DNA of 15,156 nt, from positions 1 through 15,156 of the forward strand of contig PKCW01000197.1 in NCBI GenBank assembly GCA_002862965.1. Direction: 5' to 3'. This DNA comes from Pseudomonadota bacterium (GTDB lineage Bacteria; Pseudomonadota; Gammaproteobacteria; UBA5335). Position 1 is the first letter of the stretch, and every line of letters starts with the position of its first letter. A model generated the notes under the pieces. It ran no database searches. It had not been told where the DNA came from and saw only the letters and a program-made list of their open reading frames with translations. The position numbers and the translations under genes were made by a program. Shown here one piece after another: positions 1 through 8,160 of this stretch.

Positions 1-99
1 GCCAGCAGCTTAGCCCCGCCCTGCATGCGATGCAACAATGTTTCATTCAGTCATCATCGCGCGCGTCGGAGCCTGCAACGCCCGGCCATGCGTGGCGGC

Positions 100-127
100 T
101 TGCAGCGTCATGAAATCGGCCTACACT
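100..127 (+). promoter_or_regulatory. Candidate sigma-70 promoter for the exported hydrolase-like gene
   Basis: A TTGCAG -35-like hexamer (100-105) and a TACACT -10-like hexamer (122-127) are separated by 16 bp. Transcription would start near 134 and leave a leader of about 40 nt. The same CTACACTC string occurs upstream of the NRDE gene on the other strand. The -35 match is poor (3 of 6), so this is an inference. The remainder of 1-172 shows no gene I can support. Confidence 0.3.
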
Positions 128-172
128 CATCCGCGCTCGCGGGTGCGATACGATCCTGCGCAGGGGTGAACG

Positions 173-1297
173 ATGTTGCGGAACGATTTCAGATCATGGG
201 CGTTGGCGCTCGGCCTTGCCATGGTGCCGGGCTGGGTTGGGGCATGCGTCTTGCCGGAAGGGATCGAGCCCGGCCCGGCTGTGGACCCGCAGGCGCTGGA
301 CGGCTTCTACCTCGGCGGCGATGTCTGCCTCTACGATCCCGCCACGGTGGGCGAGGACCGGGTGCCGCGTTTTCGCGGTGCGCGGGCTCCCCAGGACGGC
401 CCCACGCTGTATTACGTCAACGGCGCGAACGGATCGCCCGTGATCACGGCCGTCAACGTGGCCGTGCTGGCGGAAATCAGCCAGATCGCGATCCTCGGGA
501 TTTTCTATGCCGGTGATGGTGCCGGCGCGGCCAGCGATGCGCTTCCCGCCTCCTCCTCCGGCCCTGCGGTCGACACCTTGGAACAGGTGATCGCCGATCA
601 TCTGGCGCGGCGGGAGCCGGTGCACATCCGGGGTGGCAGCGCCGGTACGGTGGTGATCAGTGAAGCCATTCATGGGACGCGCAACCGCCTCGCCAAAGAA
701 GCGCGGTTGCGGGGCGATTGGGCTGCTCCGCTCGACTTGCTGCGGGTGGAAACGCATGGTTCGGTGGCGCGCGATTTTCCCGAAGGGCCGCGCTACATCC
801 ATTACGACGCCAAGCCCGATCCGGTTCCCAAGATTGGCGTCGCCGGGCCCGTGGCGCATCCTGGCGCGCGCGCGGTGATTGCGCATTTCGCCCCCGATCG
901 TTCGCGGTCGGCCCGGCAACAGTCTGCGGCGTCGCTGGCGCGATCCGTGTCGCAGGTCGGTGCGGCGCGGTCCCGGGCCCAGGACGAGGCTGCGCTCGTG
1001 GACGTGCTGAAGGCCAGGGGCCTGGGCCTCAACAAAGCCGTCGAGACACAGGATTTCATCGCCGCAATGAGTCTTGCCGCGTTGATCCCCGGCGCTGGCG
1101 GCGTGGGCCTGGTGCCAGATGTGCTGAAAGACGCACTGGCCTTCCTGTCGAACGCCTTTCTGGCGGTGCATGGTGCCCAGACCTACGATCCCTATCGCCG
1201 GCCGTTCGCCGAGCTGTTCGGGGGCGAGCTGCCCGCTTCGCGCGCAGTGCGGCACGTCACGCTCGAGACCCCGCCGCCGCCGCGCGAGGGGCTCTGA
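173..1297 (+). CDS. Exported hypothetical protein, possible lipoprotein alpha/beta-hydrolase-like
   Basis: I do not recognise this 374-residue protein as a named family. Residues 1-24 form a signal peptide (an Arg-containing start, then a hydrophobic stretch) ending in V-G-A-C at 22-25. That is a plausible lipobox with Cys25, although Cys25 could instead pair with Cys52 in a type I-cleaved protein. H-I-R-G-G-S-A-G at 151-158 looks like the nucleophile elbow of an alpha/beta hydrolase, with Ser156 as the nucleophile. The D-P-V-P segment (Asp216) and A-H-F (His238) are reasonable candidates for the other triad members, as in lipase-like enzymes; this is inference. A hydrophobic Ala/Gly-rich stretch lies at about 296-335. 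The start is supported by a GGGGTGA ribosome-binding site at 163-169. The gene stands alone and is convergent with the S9 peptidase gene 110 nt away. It would act in the periplasm or at a membrane surface. Confidence 0.75.
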   Translation: MLRNDFRSWALALGLAMVPGWVGACVLPEGIEPGPAVDPQALDGFYLGGDVCLYDPATVGEDRVPRFRGARAPQDGPTLYYVNGANGSPVITAVNVAVLAEISQIAILGIFYAGDGAGAASDALPASSSGPAVDTLEQVIADHLARREPVHIRGGSAGTVVISEAIHGTRNRLAKEARLRGDWAAPLDLLRVETHGSVARDFPEGPRYIHYDAKPDPVPKIGVAGPVAHPGARAVIAHFAPDRSRSARQQSAASLARSVSQVGAARSRAQDEAALVDVLKARGLGLNKAVETQDFIAAMSLAALIPGAGGVGLVPDVLKDALAFLSNAFLAVHGAQTYDPYRRPFAELFGGELPASRAVRHVTLETPPPPREGL

Positions 1298-1407
1298 CGG
1301 CGGGACATCCGCAGCGGCGCGGTGACGCCGGGCGATCCCGGTCCGCTCAAGCCGCGCGGGGAGTCGCGAGCCGATGGCAGAGCGCCGCTTCCGAATTTTG
1401 AGGCGGG

Positions 1408-3258
1408 TCAGCCGGTGATCCCGCCGCAAAGGGTGCGGGCATAGAACGCCGCTTCGGCCTCGAGGCAGGCGATGACGGTCTCGGCGCGGCGGAAGCCGTG
1501 GCCTTCGCCGGGAAATTCGTGGTATTCGGTGGCGATGCCGTTTTCGCGCAGGACCTTCGCCATTTCGCGGCATTGGGCGGGCGGCACGACACGGTCCTCC
1601 GCGCCCTGGAAGAAGACCACCGGCGCGCGGATCCGCCCGGCGTGAAAGCGCGGCGAGCGGGCCCGGTAGAGCACCTCGGCAGCCGGCCACGGTCCCACGA
1701 GGCGGTCCAGGTAATGCGCCTCGAATTTGTGCGTGTCCCGTGCCAGGGCGGCCAGATCCCCGATGCCGTAATAACACCCGCCGGCGGCGAAACGCTCGTG
1801 GAAGGCCAGCGCGCCGAGCACGGTCAGGCCGCCGGCGCTGCTGCCGCTGATGACGCAGCGCCGGCCGTCGACCGCTCCCGTCGCGACCAGAAAGTCGGCG
1901 CCGGCGACGCAATCGGCGACGTCCGCCTCGCCCCAACAGCCCTCCAGCGCCTGCCGGTAGGCCTGGCCGTAGCCGGTGCTGCCGCGATAATCCACGTCCA
2001 GTACGGCAAAGCCGCGGCTGGTCCAGAACTGCGTGCGGGGTTCCAGTGCCGTCACGGCGCGGCTGGTGGGGCCGCCGTGGCCGCGCACCAGAAGCGGCGG
2101 CAAGGTGCCCGCATCCCCGCCGTGCGGGGCCGGCGCATAAAAATGGCCATAGGCTTCGCCCTCGCCGCTCCGGAACGCGAGCCACTGCGGCGAGGAGACC
2201 CCGACCCCGGCCGGCAGCGGCGGCGCGTCCGAGCACACCGTCGTGCGCAGGGGGTCGAGGCTCAGGGTGATCGCCTCCCAGCGGCGGTCGGGAGCGGCCG
2301 CGATGCAGGCGAGCGTCTGGCCTGATGCGGTCAGTCCCGCGAATTCCGTCCAGGGCAGATCGAGCGCGACGACCGTCGCGGCGGACGGCTCGAACAGCAT
2401 CAGTTGGCGCCGCCCCCGGCGCGTCGCGATCCACGCGATCCGGCCGTCGTCCAGCAGCGCGAGCTGGCGCATGCCCGCCTGCCAGCGCGGGAACCCGCAA
2501 TCCACGGGCGCGGACCACAGGGCATGGAGCGCGCCGTCGTGCCAGCGCAGCGGCGTCCACCAGCCGTCCGTCTCGCCCAGCAGCACGATATCGCCGCGCG
2601 CATCGAACTCGGCCTGGCACACGCTTCGGTCCGGACCGCCGGCGATGGGCCGGATATCCTGCGGCCGGCCGTCGATCAGCGTGGCGCGGTAGAGCGTCGC
2701 CGCATCCCAGGGCATGTGCGGCGCATCCCAGGCGATGAACAGCAGCGCGCGACCGTCGGGGCTGACGCGCGGGTTGGCGTAGAAATCCGCGCCTGCGACC
2801 AATTCCGTGAGGCCGCCGGCATCCAGGGCCACGAGGCTGAGCCGCCCATCCGACGCTTCCCGCACGGCCAGCAGGCGTGCGTGCGCCACGTCCCAGTAAA
2901 GGTCGCCGAAACGGTCCGCACCGGCGGTCCAGACGCGCTGCGGCACGGCCCCGTCCGCAAGGTCGAGGCGGTGCAGATCCTGCCCCGGGTCGTTGACGAA
3001 CCACAGCGCGCCGCCGCTGACGGCAAAGGCGCCGCCGCCGTATTCCAGCAGCCGGCTGCGGGCGCTGAAGGGCGCGGGCAGGAGGTCGACCGGCGCCGCG
3101 CCGGGACGCGCCTGCATCAGGCTCACCCGTCCGCCCTCGGTGGGCCGGGACTCGCTCCAGTACAGGCGCTTCCCGGCGATCTGGACCTGATCGGGTGTGC
3201 GACCGGCCGCGGCGACCTCGGCGGCCGTCCAGGGACGGTGGGCCGGTGCGCTGTTCAT
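1408..3258 (-). CDS. S9 (prolyl oligopeptidase) family serine peptidase
   Basis: This 616-residue protein has the S9 architecture: an N-terminal beta-propeller-like region (about 1-350, with repeated S-P-D-G-R type strands such as 166-170) and a C-terminal alpha/beta-hydrolase domain (about 360-610). The catalytic triad is visible: Ser474 in G-S-S-A-G-G (472-477), Asp555 in G-A-E-D-R-V, and His587 in P-G-E-G-H-G-F. The D-Y-R-G-S-T-G-Y-G segment at 423-431 is typical of the acylaminoacyl-peptidase/dipeptidyl-aminopeptidase branch. No signal peptide is seen, so it is probably cytoplasmic and cleaves short peptides; the exact substrate cannot be read from the sequence. The start ATG overlaps the stop of the upstream NRDE gene by 4 nt (ATGA, 3255-3258). 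A GGGAGG ribosome-binding site lies at 3263-3268 on this strand, inside the upstream gene. The two genes are therefore very likely co-transcribed and translationally coupled. Confidence 0.93.
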   Translation of the reverse strand: MNSAPAHRPWTAAEVAAAGRTPDQVQIAGKRLYWSESRPTEGGRVSLMQARPGAAPVDLLPAPFSARSRLLEYGGGAFAVSGGALWFVNDPGQDLHRLDLADGAVPQRVWTAGADRFGDLYWDVAHARLLAVREASDGRLSLVALDAGGLTELVAGADFYANPRVSPDGRALLFIAWDAPHMPWDAATLYRATLIDGRPQDIRPIAGGPDRSVCQAEFDARGDIVLLGETDGWWTPLRWHDGALHALWSAPVDCGFPRWQAGMRQLALLDDGRIAWIATRRGRRQLMLFEPSAATVVALDLPWTEFAGLTASGQTLACIAAAPDRRWEAITLSLDPLRTTVCSDAPPLPAGVGVSSPQWLAFRSGEGEAYGHFYAPAPHGGDAGTLPPLLVRGHGGPTSRAVTALEPRTQFWTSRGFAVLDVDYRGSTGYGQAYRQALEGCWGEADVADCVAGADFLVATGAVDGRRCVISGSSAGGLTVLGALAFHERFAAGGCYYGIGDLAALARDTHKFEAHYLDRLVGPWPAAEVLYRARSPRFHAGRIRAPVVFFQGAEDRVVPPAQCREMAKVLRENGIATEYHEFPGEGHGFRRAETVIACLEAEAAFYARTLCGGITG

Positions 3259-4046
3259 GGGGCCTCCCGGCGCGCGCGGCCGTCGGGCGTGAGCGTCCAG
3301 TCGGACTGTCCGCTCGGCTGCCCCGCGGCGTCGAAGCGCCGCTCGACGAGACGCAGATCGCCCGCCGCCTCGCCGACGACGACGGTGGAGCAGCGCGTAC
3401 CGTACTGCGGATGGCGGATGAAGGCCGGGGACAGCAGCCGTTCCCAGGCGAGATCGAGGCCGGTACGGGGCAATTCGGCGTCGGGCGCGACCTGCTCATC
3501 GGCCAGCAGGGCGAACAGGTCCGCGATCGGCACCTCGCCGGGTTCGAGCAGCGCCGCGAGGCGACGCTTGCCGCGGCGCACCTTGGGCCAATCCGCCCCG
3601 AGGGCACCATTGCTGAGACCGTGGATTCCCGGCGGCAGCGCCTGCAGGGCCGGCGTGGCGCGGTTGCTGAGCAGCCACAGGCCCTGGTCGTCGGCGGCCA
3701 GCAGATTGAAGCCGGCGTAGCCGTCGATGCGCGCGCTCAGCTCTTCCAGCACGTCGGCAAGCGGCTGCGGCGAGCGCAGCACCGCGCTCACCAGCGCGCC
3801 GCGGGAGGGTGCGCCCGGCAGGGGCCGGCTGGGCTCGCGAAAGTTGGTCAGGGCGCAGAAACGGCCCGGCGCCGCGACGCCGAGCCAGGTCCCGCCGCCC
3901 TGCAGGTCGCGCCCGCCGACGATCTGCGGCGCGTCGTCCCACGGCGCCGCAGGCAGGGCTGGGCGGCCATGGAACTCGTCGCGATTGGCGGCGACGATCA
4001 AGGGTTGGCGACGCTGGGGTCGCCAGGCGATGAAGAGCAGACACAT
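3255..4046 (-). CDS. NRDE (TANGO2/Ser-rich) family protein
   Basis: The 263-residue protein begins M-C-L-L-F-I-A-W and carries the family-naming N-R-D-E motif at 21-24, with Cys2 as the candidate N-terminal nucleophile after Met removal. Later family-like segments are G-G-R-D-L-Q-G-G-G-T-W-L-G (about 44-56), A-L-T-N-F-R (about 65-70), L-S-N near the middle, and G-T-R-C-S-T-V near the C-terminus. NRDE proteins are widespread in bacteria and eukaryotes (TANGO2). Their molecular function is unsettled; amidohydrolase-like and haem or lipid handling roles have been proposed. An in-frame extension to 4301 exists, but the conserved M-C-L-L start fits the family and the extension would run into the divergent ndh gene. 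The ribosome-binding site is weak. It is the first gene of a two-gene operon with the S9 peptidase. Confidence 0.9.
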   Translation of the reverse strand: MCLLFIAWRPQRRQPLIVAANRDEFHGRPALPAAPWDDAPQIVGGRDLQGGGTWLGVAAPGRFCALTNFREPSRPLPGAPSRGALVSAVLRSPQPLADVLEELSARIDGYAGFNLLAADDQGLWLLSNRATPALQALPPGIHGLSNGALGADWPKVRRGKRRLAALLEPGEVPIADLFALLADEQVAPDAELPRTGLDLAWERLLSPAFIRHPQYGTRCSTVVVGEAAGDLRLVERRFDAAGQPSGQSDWTLTPDGRARREAP

Positions 4047-4083
4047 GAGGCGGTGACACCCGATCCCGGCTTTGACCGGCACG

Positions 4084-4089
4084 AGTGTA
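4084..4089 (-). promoter_or_regulatory. Candidate -10 element for the NRDE-S9 peptidase operon
   Basis: On the minus strand the hexamer is TACACT, inside CTACACTC, 38 nt before the NRDE start codon. No good -35 hexamer is visible at 16-18 bp spacing. It sits in the 124-nt divergent region between the NRDE gene and ndh, so some promoter for this operon is expected here. Confidence 0.35.
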
Positions 4090-4129
4090 GCGCCGCGCGG
4101 GCAGCGATGGCCGCTTCGGCGCCTTGGGG

Positions 4130-4135
4130 TATCAT
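4130..4135 (+). promoter_or_regulatory. Candidate -10 element for ndh
   Basis: TATCAT within GGGGTATCATGATT lies 35 nt before the chosen ndh ATG and would give a leader of about 28 nt. No convincing -35 is present at 17 bp, so promoter strength or activator dependence cannot be judged. Confidence 0.4.
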
Positions 4136-4170
4136 GATTCGCTTTGACAGCTTCCACCGGCAAGGCATCC

Positions 4171-5511
4171 ATGGCGTCGACCCGCGCTTCTCCCAACACC
4201 AAGCATGTCGTCATCGTCGGCGCCGGTTTCGGCGGCCTGTACGCCGCCAAGGCGCTGTCGCGCGATCCGGCCTTCCGCGTCACCGTCATCGACAAGCGCA
4301 ACTACCACCTGTTTCAGCCGCTGCTCTATCAGGTGGCGACGGGCAAGCTGGCGCCCAGCGACATCGCCACCCCGGTGCGCCATGTGTTGCGCGGCCGGCC
4401 CAACGTGCGCGTCGTGCAGGGCGCCGCCGTCGATCTCGACCCCGCAGCGCGGCAGGTGATCCTCAACGGGGGCGTGCGCATCGACTACGACATCCTCATC
4501 GCCGCCACCGGCGTCAAGCACAGCTATTTCGGCAACGATGCCTGGCGCGAGAATGCGCCGGGGCTCAAGACCATCGAACATGCGCTGGAGATGCGTCAGC
4601 GCATCTTCAGCGCCTTCGAGGCGGCCGAGCTCAGCGAAGATGCAGCGGAGCAAGCGCGCCTCACCACCTTCGTCGTCGTCGGGGCCGGTCCGACCGGCGT
4701 GGAGCTGGCCGGGGCCATCGGCGAGCTGGCCCGGCACACGCTGAAAGACGAGTTTCATCACATCGACACCGGCCGCAGCCGGATCGTGCTGGCCGAGGGC
4801 GCCGCGCAGGTGCTGCCGAGCTATCCCGCCGATCTTGCGGCCGCGGCCGCGAAGTCGCTCGCGCAGCTCGGGGTGGAGGTGATGACCGGCACGCTGGTGA
4901 CTCATATCGATGGCGACGGCGTGCGGCTGAAGCGGCCGGATGGCCGCGAGGAAGCGATCGAGGCGCGCACCGTCCTGTGGGCCGCCGGCGTGCGGGCATC
5001 GCAATTCGGCCAGACGCTCGCGAGGCGCGTCGATTGCAAGCTGGACCGGGCGGGCAAGGTCGAGGTCAATGCCGATCTGTCACTGCCGGCGCATCCGGAG
5101 ATCTTCGTGATCGGCGATCTGTCCCACTACGCGCCCGCGGGCGGCCAGGCGCTGCCCGGGGTCGCGCCGGTCGCCATGCAGGAGGGCGACTACGTGGCCC
5201 GGCTGCTGAAAGCGCGCCAGCGCGGGCGCGCCCTGCCGCCCTTCCGCTACCGCAACCAGGGCAGCATGGCCGTCATCGGCCGGCACGCCGCGGTCGGCGA
5301 CCTGCGCTTCGTCCACGTGAAGGGAGTGGTGGCCTGGTATCTGTGGGTGCTGGTGCACATGATGGGGCTGATCGAATTCGGCAACCGCCTGGTGGTGATG
5401 ACGCGCTGGGCGTGGAACTATCTCACCCGCAACAGCGGTTCGCGGCTCATCACCAGCGTGCCCGAGGCCCGCACCGATCATGCGGACCGGGCGCATCGCT
5501 CCGGCCGCTGA
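4171..5511 (+). CDS. ndh: Type II NADH:quinone oxidoreductase (NDH-2)
   Basis: This 446-residue flavoprotein oxidises NADH and passes electrons to the quinone pool without pumping protons, on the cytoplasmic face of the inner membrane. Two Rossmann dinucleotide motifs are visible: G-A-G-F-G-G at 17-22 (FAD) and G-A-G-P-T-G at 171-176 (NADH). N-Y-H-L-F-Q-P-L-L-Y-Q-V-A-T-G (44-58) is a family signature. I-G-D at 314-316 is the second FAD contact, and A-M-Q-E-G (335-339) occupies the quinone-site A-x-x-Q/E-G region. The C-terminal segment (about 387-418), rich in Trp and hydrophobic residues, fits the amphipathic membrane anchor. I chose ATG 4171, which has an AAGG 5 nt upstream, over the in-frame TTG at 4144. 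The gene is divergent from the NRDE operon. It is convergent with ntrC, with only 6 nt between the two stop codons. Confidence 0.93.
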   Translation: MASTRASPNTKHVVIVGAGFGGLYAAKALSRDPAFRVTVIDKRNYHLFQPLLYQVATGKLAPSDIATPVRHVLRGRPNVRVVQGAAVDLDPAARQVILNGGVRIDYDILIAATGVKHSYFGNDAWRENAPGLKTIEHALEMRQRIFSAFEAAELSEDAAEQARLTTFVVVGAGPTGVELAGAIGELARHTLKDEFHHIDTGRSRIVLAEGAAQVLPSYPADLAAAAAKSLAQLGVEVMTGTLVTHIDGDGVRLKRPDGREEAIEARTVLWAAGVRASQFGQTLARRVDCKLDRAGKVEVNADLSLPAHPEIFVIGDLSHYAPAGGQALPGVAPVAMQEGDYVARLLKARQRGRALPPFRYRNQGSMAVIGRHAAVGDLRFVHVKGVVAWYLWVLVHMMGLIEFGNRLVVMTRWAWNYLTRNSGSRLITSVPEARTDHADRAHRSGR

Positions 5512-5517
5512 AGCGCC

Positions 5518-6936
5518 TCACGGATCGTCGGGCATCTCCAGTTCCTTGATCTTGCGCGTCAGGGTGTTGCGTCCCCACCCCAGGAGGCGCGCAGCTTCCT
5601 GACGGCGCCCGCCGGTGTGGCTCAGCGCGGCGCGGATCATGATGCGTTCGAAGTTGGGCGTGGCATGGCCGAGCAGGTCCTGTTCGCCGCCGGCCAGTTG
5701 CTGCTCGGCCCAGCGCTTCAGGCCGTCCTCCCAGCCCTGCACGGCATCCGCGCTGCGGGCGTCCTGACGCGCCAGTTCCGGCGGCAGGTCCTCCATGTGC
5801 ACTTCACGTCCCGAGGCCATGACGGTCAGCCAGCGACAGGTGTTTTCGATCTGGCGTACGTTGCCCGGCCAGTCGAGCCGGCACAGGTAGGCTTCCACGT
5901 TGGGGCGCAGGATCTTGACCTCCATGCCGAGTTCCTTGGCGGCCCGGCTCAAGAAGAACCGCAGCAGCAGCGGGATGTCCTCGCGCCGTTCGCGCAGCGG
6001 CGGCACGTGCACCCGGATCACGTTGAGGCGATGGAACAGGTCCTCACGGAACTGGCCGGTCTTGACGAGATTCTCCAGGTTCTGGTGCGTCGCGGCGATG
6101 ATGCGCACGTCGACGTGCAGCGGGACATGGCCCCCCACGCGATAGAACTGTCCGTCCGCGAGTACACGCAGCAGCCGGGTCTGGAGCTCGGCTGGCATGT
6201 CGCCGATCTCGTCCAGAAACAGCGTGCCGCCGTCTGCCTGTTCGAAGCGGCCGCGCCGCAGCGCCTGAGCGCCGGTGAAGGCGCCGCGTTCGTGACCGAA
6301 CAGCTCCGACTCGAGCAGCTCGCGCGGAATGGCGGCGGTGTTGAGCGCGATGAAGGGCTTGCCGGCGCGCGGGCTGTGGCGATGCAGGGCGCGCGCCACC
6401 AGTTCCTTGCCGGTGCCGGACTCGCCGTTGATCAACACGGTGATGTGCGAGCGCGACAATCGGCCGATGGCGCGGAACACCTCCTGCATCGCCGGCGCCT
6501 CGCCAATGATGGTGGGGATGTTGGGGGGCTCGGGTGCGACCAGATCGGGACGGCTTTGCTGGATGCGGTGCTTGTAGGCGCGCCGCACCAGTTCCACCGC
6601 TTCATAGATGTCGAACGGCTTGGGCAGATACTCGAAGGCCCCGCCCTGATAGGAGGCGACCGCGCTATCGAGGTCCGAGTGGGCCGTCATCACGATGACC
6701 GGCAGGTTGGGATCCTGTTCGTGCAGTTGCTGCAGCAGGGCGAGCCCATCCATGCCCGGCATGCGCACGTCGGTGACGAGGACGTCCGGCCGCCGTGTCC
6801 GCATGTCGCGCAGCACCGCGTCGGCCGATTCGAAGGACTGCGTGGACATGCCGTCGTTGCGCAGCGCCTTCTCCAGCACCCAGCGCATGGACCGATCGTC
6901 GTCGACGATCCAGACGTTCACGACTTCGGTATTCAT
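5518..6936 (-). CDS. ntrC: Nitrogen regulation response regulator NtrC
   Basis: This is a 472-residue sigma-54-dependent activator. The receiver domain (about 5-125) has the acidic pocket D-D-D at 12-14, phospho-acceptor Asp56 in [11 protein letters not shown], and Lys106 in P-K-P-F. The AAA+ domain (about 143-375) has Walker A G-E-S-G-T-G-K-E at 171-178, the sigma-54-contacting G-A-F-T-G-A loop at 218-223, and Walker B G-T-L-F-L-D-E-I at 237-244. A Fis-type helix-turn-helix lies at about 446-466 ([17 protein letters not shown]). Length matches the enterobacterial protein (about 470). The open frame continues upstream to 8076, but that part is antiparallel noise over ntrB. M-N-T-E-V at 6936 overlaps the ntrB stop as ATGA, so translation is probably coupled. 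It activates nitrogen-scavenging promoters, presumably including glnA here. Confidence 0.96.
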   Translation of the reverse strand: MNTEVVNVWIVDDDRSMRWVLEKALRNDGMSTQSFESADAVLRDMRTRRPDVLVTDVRMPGMDGLALLQQLHEQDPNLPVIVMTAHSDLDSAVASYQGGAFEYLPKPFDIYEAVELVRRAYKHRIQQSRPDLVAPEPPNIPTIIGEAPAMQEVFRAIGRLSRSHITVLINGESGTGKELVARALHRHSPRAGKPFIALNTAAIPRELLESELFGHERGAFTGAQALRRGRFEQADGGTLFLDEIGDMPAELQTRLLRVLADGQFYRVGGHVPLHVDVRIIAATHQNLENLVKTGQFREDLFHRLNVIRVHVPPLRERREDIPLLLRFFLSRAAKELGMEVKILRPNVEAYLCRLDWPGNVRQIENTCRWLTVMASGREVHMEDLPPELARQDARSADAVQGWEDGLKRWAEQQLAGGEQDLLGHATPNFERIMIRAALSHTGGRRQEAARLLGWGRNTLTRKIKELEMPDDP

Positions 6937-8057
6937 TTTTGTGCCTGCTGCAGAGGGAGAAAAATGGAAAAGCGCGTTTCGCCTGGACGGCTGTGGCACT
7001 CGATCGTCCCGCCATGCCGGCCGATCAGATCCTGCGCAATGGACAGGCCCAGTCCCGTGCCTTCGGCGCGACCCGTGACCATGGGATAGAAGATCTGTTC
7101 GGCGAAGTCGGCAGGGATCCCGGGGCCGTTGTCCACGACGTCGACCCGGATGACCAGACGGTGGCGATGATGTCCGATGGTGAACTGGCGCTGGGCGCGT
7201 GTGATGAGGACGACTTCCGCCGGCTGATGGCGCCGCGACTGGGGCAGCACCGCCTCGATCGCGTTGCGCACGATGTTGAGTACCGATTGGATCAACTGAT
7301 CGGGGTCGGCCCTGAGCAGCGGCAGACTGGGATCGTAGTTGCTGCGCACGCTGATGCCCGGATGGCCTTCGGCCGCCACGAGGGTGCGCACCCGCTCCAT
7401 GACCTCGTGGACGTTGACCTCGACCATGCGCGGCAGGCGATTGGAGCCGAGCAGGGTATCGACCAGCTGTTGCAGGCGATCGGCCTCCGCCATGATCACC
7501 CGCGTGTAGTCGCGCAGTTCCGGGTCGTGGATCTCGGCGTCCAGCAGCTGGGCAGCGCCGCGCAGGCCGCCGAGCGGGTTCTTGATCTCGTGCGCCAGGC
7601 CGCGCACGACGGCCCGGCTGGCCTGCTGCTGGGTCTGCAGATTCTCTTCGCGGGAAATGCGCAGGTGGCGATCCTGCTGGTGGAGTTCGAGCAGCAGGGC
7701 ACGCGCGCCGTTCGTGAGCCGGATGGGAGTCACCATGCAGTCCACCACCACGGAGGCGGGGTCGACCATGGACTCGAGGTTCAGGTGCAGCTCGCGCTCC
7801 GTGTAGGGAGCCTCGCTGCCCAGCGCCTCGAGCAGACGTTCGGTCAGGCTTTCGCCCTGCGATACCAGCGCGTGCAGCGGGGTGTCCATCAGGCGCCGGG
7901 CGCTGGCGCCGAACAGCATTTCGGTGGCGCTGTTGAGGTATCGGATGCGCAGGGCACCATCCAGCACCAGCACGGCGCTCGCCAGTTGATCCAGAAGCGC
8001 CGCGGCTCCCAGCCCGGCGGTGATCAGCGCCTGATCGTTTCGTGAAGGACTTTTCAT
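6933..8057 (-). CDS. ntrB: Nitrogen regulation sensor histidine kinase/phosphatase NtrB
   Basis: This 374-residue kinase lacks transmembrane segments, as expected for the cytosolic partner of PII. A PAS-like sensor domain occupies about 20-130 (L-D-Q-L-A-S-A-V-L-V-L-D). The phospho-acceptor His156 lies in G-L-A-H-E-I-K-N-P-L-G-G. The N-box has Asn261 and Asn265, the G1 box is D-N-G-P-G-I-P at 309-315, and the G2 box is G-T-G-L-G-L at 333-338. NtrB phosphorylates NtrC under nitrogen limitation and, with PII, dephosphorylates it in excess. I chose ATG 8057 (M-K-S-P-S-R) over an upstream in-frame TTG at 8093; the ribosome-binding site for either is weak (CGAGA). It lies downstream of glnA but beyond a strong terminator, so it probably has its own promoter. 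The stop overlaps the ntrC start. Confidence 0.95.
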   Translation of the reverse strand: MKSPSRNDQALITAGLGAAALLDQLASAVLVLDGALRIRYLNSATEMLFGASARRLMDTPLHALVSQGESLTERLLEALGSEAPYTERELHLNLESMVDPASVVVDCMVTPIRLTNGARALLLELHQQDRHLRISREENLQTQQQASRAVVRGLAHEIKNPLGGLRGAAQLLDAEIHDPELRDYTRVIMAEADRLQQLVDTLLGSNRLPRMVEVNVHEVMERVRTLVAAEGHPGISVRSNYDPSLPLLRADPDQLIQSVLNIVRNAIEAVLPQSRRHQPAEVVLITRAQRQFTIGHHRHRLVIRVDVVDNGPGIPADFAEQIFYPMVTGRAEGTGLGLSIAQDLIGRHGGTIECHSRPGETRFSIFLPLQQAQK

Positions 8058-8154
8058 GGCGATCTCGGGAAAGCAAAAGCCATGCCGCAACAAGCGCGTT
8101 TCAAGGCGGTGCGCGCAGGCGTTCCGTACAGGCGTTGGCGCGGTCGTGGGGCTG

Positions 8155-8160
8155 ATTATG
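8155..8160 (-). promoter_or_regulatory. Candidate -10 element for ntrBC
   Basis: The minus-strand hexamer is CATAAT (5 of 6 to TATAAT), about 98 nt before the ntrB start codon. No strong -35 is apparent at 17 bp. An NtrC-like palindrome overlaps its upstream edge, which would suit repression by NtrC. Confidence 0.35.

Noticed and set aside
1..13. In-frame TAG at 11-13 as the end of an upstream gene
   Set aside because: Only three codons precede it, so there is nothing to support a coding region.
1402..1425. GGCGGG/CCCGCC hairpin at the end of the S9 peptidase gene as a terminator
   Set aside because: The stem is only 6 bp with a 12-nt loop, lies partly in the coding region, and no uninterrupted U-run follows.
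194..3610. Very long open frame on the minus strand (1138 codons)
   Set aside because: It is an alternate-frame shadow of the S9 peptidase and NRDE genes and of the opposite-strand exported gene. Its translation is Arg/Ala/Pro-rich with no family motif.
3195..5549. Long plus-strand open frame (784 codons) over NRDE, S9 and ndh
   Set aside because: Low-complexity Arg/Gly/Ala-rich shadow in GC-rich DNA. The true genes in other frames carry intact catalytic motifs.
5518..8076. A possible fused 852-residue NtrB-NtrC-like protein
   Set aside because: The N-terminal half of that frame is out of frame with ntrB and meaningless. NtrC proper starts at 6936 and ntrB lies in a different frame up to 8057.
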